A stretch of 33,849 bases of DNA from an uncultured Clostridia bacterium (GTDB lineage Bacteria > Bacillota > Clostridia > Christensenellales > CAG-917): the NCBI GenBank assembly GCA_947625225.1, contig CANQNQ010000014.1, positions 1 through 33,849 on the forward strand, given 5' to 3'. The number at the start of each line of letters is the position of its first letter. The stretch's first letter is position 1. The notes below the pieces were generated by a model that worked only from the letters and a program-made list of their open reading frames with translations, was not told the DNA's origin and did no database searches. Of this stretch, positions 32,401-33,849 are shown piece by piece. The translations under genes and the position numbers were made by a program.

Positions 32401-33849
32401 GCAATTGTTATATAGACGTTTAGCACAATTATTTGTTCCTAAATGATGACGGCATATTAAAAACCCCGACATATCGTCGGGGTCAACAGATAACGGGGTT
32501 TTGTATTGTATCACAATTTTCTCATCATATAGAGTTACTTTGTCCACAAGCAATTCTACAAGTAATGGTGCTTCCAGCCGTAAGGCGTCACTATAAAATT
32601 TGTATATTTGCTCACTGCTCAATTGAGTGTCTGTTTTGCTCCGCTCTATTATCAACTGCTTTTCTATGTTTGCAAGCTGACTTTCAAGCTCTTGCATGCG
32701 TTTTGCTGTGGTATTATTCATTATTCCAAGCTCTATACCTTTCATAATGTTTTCAAGGGCACGCTCAACATTATGTTTTTGCTTTTGCAATGTGGCAACA
32801 TTCGGATTCGCTTTCACAAGTTCATTTTGTACTTTTAAGAGATTTCCAACTATATATTCTATGGTGTTTGGCTTAGACAGTTCGCTCACAATGCTATCGA
32901 CGACCAATTTGTCCAGAATATCTTGTCTGAAAAGTCTTTGCCTGCAAGGCTCTCCATCTATAATGCCTCTGCAACGATAATAATGTTTTACATCGCCCGT
33001 TTTTGAAGTCCCGCCAACGCCAACCATTTTTGTCCCGCAATATCCGCAAAACAGTTTATTTTTCAAAAGGTATCGAGTCATTACGCTTGCTTTGCCGTTC
33101 TTGTTTTGTGCTATCTTTTTGCGCACCTTACAAAACACCTCAGTCGGCACTATTTGCGGGTATATGTTGGTGAAAACTTCATCTTTATATCTGTAAACTC
33201 CGGAATACTTTTCATTGCGCAATATGTTATACACAGTATTTTTTGCAAACGGCTTTCCTTTGTTATACGCGCCTTTGGCAGTCAGATCGGCAATTATATC
33301 TTTGACATAGACGCCCATTGAATACTGTTCGTAAACACTCCTCACAATGTTTGCTTCGTCTTCATCTATAACGACTTTATGGTCTACTATCTTGTAGCCA
33401 TATATCAGTACGCCACCTGTGTAATTACCTTTTGCCCGACTCTCGCGCATACCTCTGCGCACTTTTTGTGAAAGTTCCTCCGAATAGTATTGGTTCATTC
33501 CTTCGATAACGCTTTCGAGGATAATTCCTTCGGGGGTATCCGGGATATTCTCCATGGCAGATACTACTTTCACTCCGTTCTCTTTCAACATGTGTTTATA
33601 TTTTGCCGTTTCGTACTTGTTGCGCGAAAATCTGTCAAATTTATATACTAACACCATATCCCATTTTTCTTTGCCACTATCAGCTATCATTCGTTGAAAG
33701 TCTGGGCGGTTGTCATTTGTTCCCGTCATAGCACGGTCTATGTATGAGCGGAGTATCAATATGTCGTTTTTCTTGGCATATTCCTCGCACACTCGGAGCT
33801 GTCCCTCAATAGATTGCTCCGTTTGATTATCGCACGAATATCGTGCATA
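32371..33849 (-). CDS. large serine recombinase, 5' end outside the window
   Basis: At least 492 residues; the frame stays open to the window edge. The first visible residues, YARYSCDNQTEQSIEGQL, contain the catalytic Ser of the resolvase domain (ARYS). Only a few residues are missing, so a start inside the window (GTG 33792) would remove the active site. Further on are YKFDRFSRNKYE and the EGIILESVIEGMNQYYS block, the recombinase domain (about 170-290), a zinc ribbon (CGYCGTKM...CRGI...CR) and a coiled coil (about 350-410). Such enzymes insert and excise phages, ICEs and similar elements. It suggests that the right part of the window belongs to a mobile element. Confidence 0.95.
   Translation of the reverse strand, partial: YARYSCDNQTEQSIEGQLRVCEEYAKKNDILILRSYIDRAMTGTNDNRPDFQRMIADSGKEKWDMVLVYKFDRFSRNKYETAKYKHMLKENGVKVVSAMENIPDTPEGIILESVIEGMNQYYSEELSQKVRRGMRESRAKGNYTGGVLIYGYKIVDHKVVIDEDEANIVRSVYEQYSMGVYVKDIIADLTAKGAYNKGKPFAKNTVYNILRNEKYSGVYRYKDEVFTNIYPQIVPTEVFCKVRKKIAQNKNGKASVMTRYLLKNKLFCGYCGTKMVGVGGTSKTGDVKHYYRCRGIIDGEPCRQRLFRQDILDKLVVDSIVSELSKPNTIEYIVGNLLKVQNELVKANPNVATLQKQKHNVERALENIMKGIELGIMNNTTAKRMQELESQLANIEKQLIIERSKTDTQLSSEQIYKFYSDALRLEAPLLVELLVDKVTLYDEKIVIQYKTPLSVDPDDMSGFLICRHHLGTNNCAKRLYNNCNQILIEMKI

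Overview
The window looks like a chromosomal piece of an anaerobic, gut-type Firmicute, probably in Clostridia. The signs are a bacterial 16S rRNA 5' end with a low-GC leader, strong AGGAGG ribosome binding sites on many genes, near-consensus sigma-70-type promoters, and anaerobic enzymes (pyruvate:ferredoxin oxidoreductase, a 2[4Fe-4S] ferredoxin, a NrdG-type radical SAM activase). No sporulation gene is visible and I cannot name a genus. Coding regions are fairly GC-rich, while many intergenic regions are AT-rich. The restriction-modification block is more AT-rich in its middle.

Layout. 1-355 is the 5' end of a 16S rRNA gene read leftwards, with its promoter at 485-513. 356-902 has no gene but holds an alternating purine-pyrimidine tract. 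903-4803 is a leftward series: mnmA, bioY, birA and a ZIP metal transporter. 4957-7649 runs rightwards: a VanW-domain protein and a phosphoglucomutase. 7724-9094 is a leftward BspA-like lipoprotein with a remarkable leader. 9363-15644 runs rightwards: nrdG, a pair of short chromate-family transporters and two MFS carriers. 15793-17791 is a three-gene operon of unknown role behind a promoter whose spacer is a run of 11 G. 17984-21505 is PFOR. 21704-24155 (leftwards) holds a ferredoxin and a U32/RlhA-type protein. 24302-25009 is a GtrA-like membrane protein with two terminators.

25479-31598 is a restriction-modification island, all leftward except for a divergent XRE regulator. It encodes a small methyltransferase-like subunit, an Eco57I-type N6-adenine methyltransferase, a small protein with a HEPN-like RNxxxH motif, and a GIY-YIG/DEAD-helicase fusion. 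The fusion's last ~60 residues are out of frame after a C7 run. The right end carries tRNA-Ser(GCU), a small ORF, a cloverleaf-like inverted repeat and a large serine recombinase that runs off the window.

Three themes stand out. (1) Two homopolymer runs sit where length change would switch expression: G11 in a promoter spacer and C7 near the end of the restriction helicase. (2) Five genes (mnmA, ZIP, nrdG, U32, XRE) have a -10 box so close to the ATG, with no Shine-Dalgarno sequence, that their mRNAs should be leaderless or nearly so; other genes nearby have ordinary ribosome binding sites. (3) The lipoprotein leader contains six 11-nt elements forming three complementary pairs in an interleaved, pseudoknot-like order.
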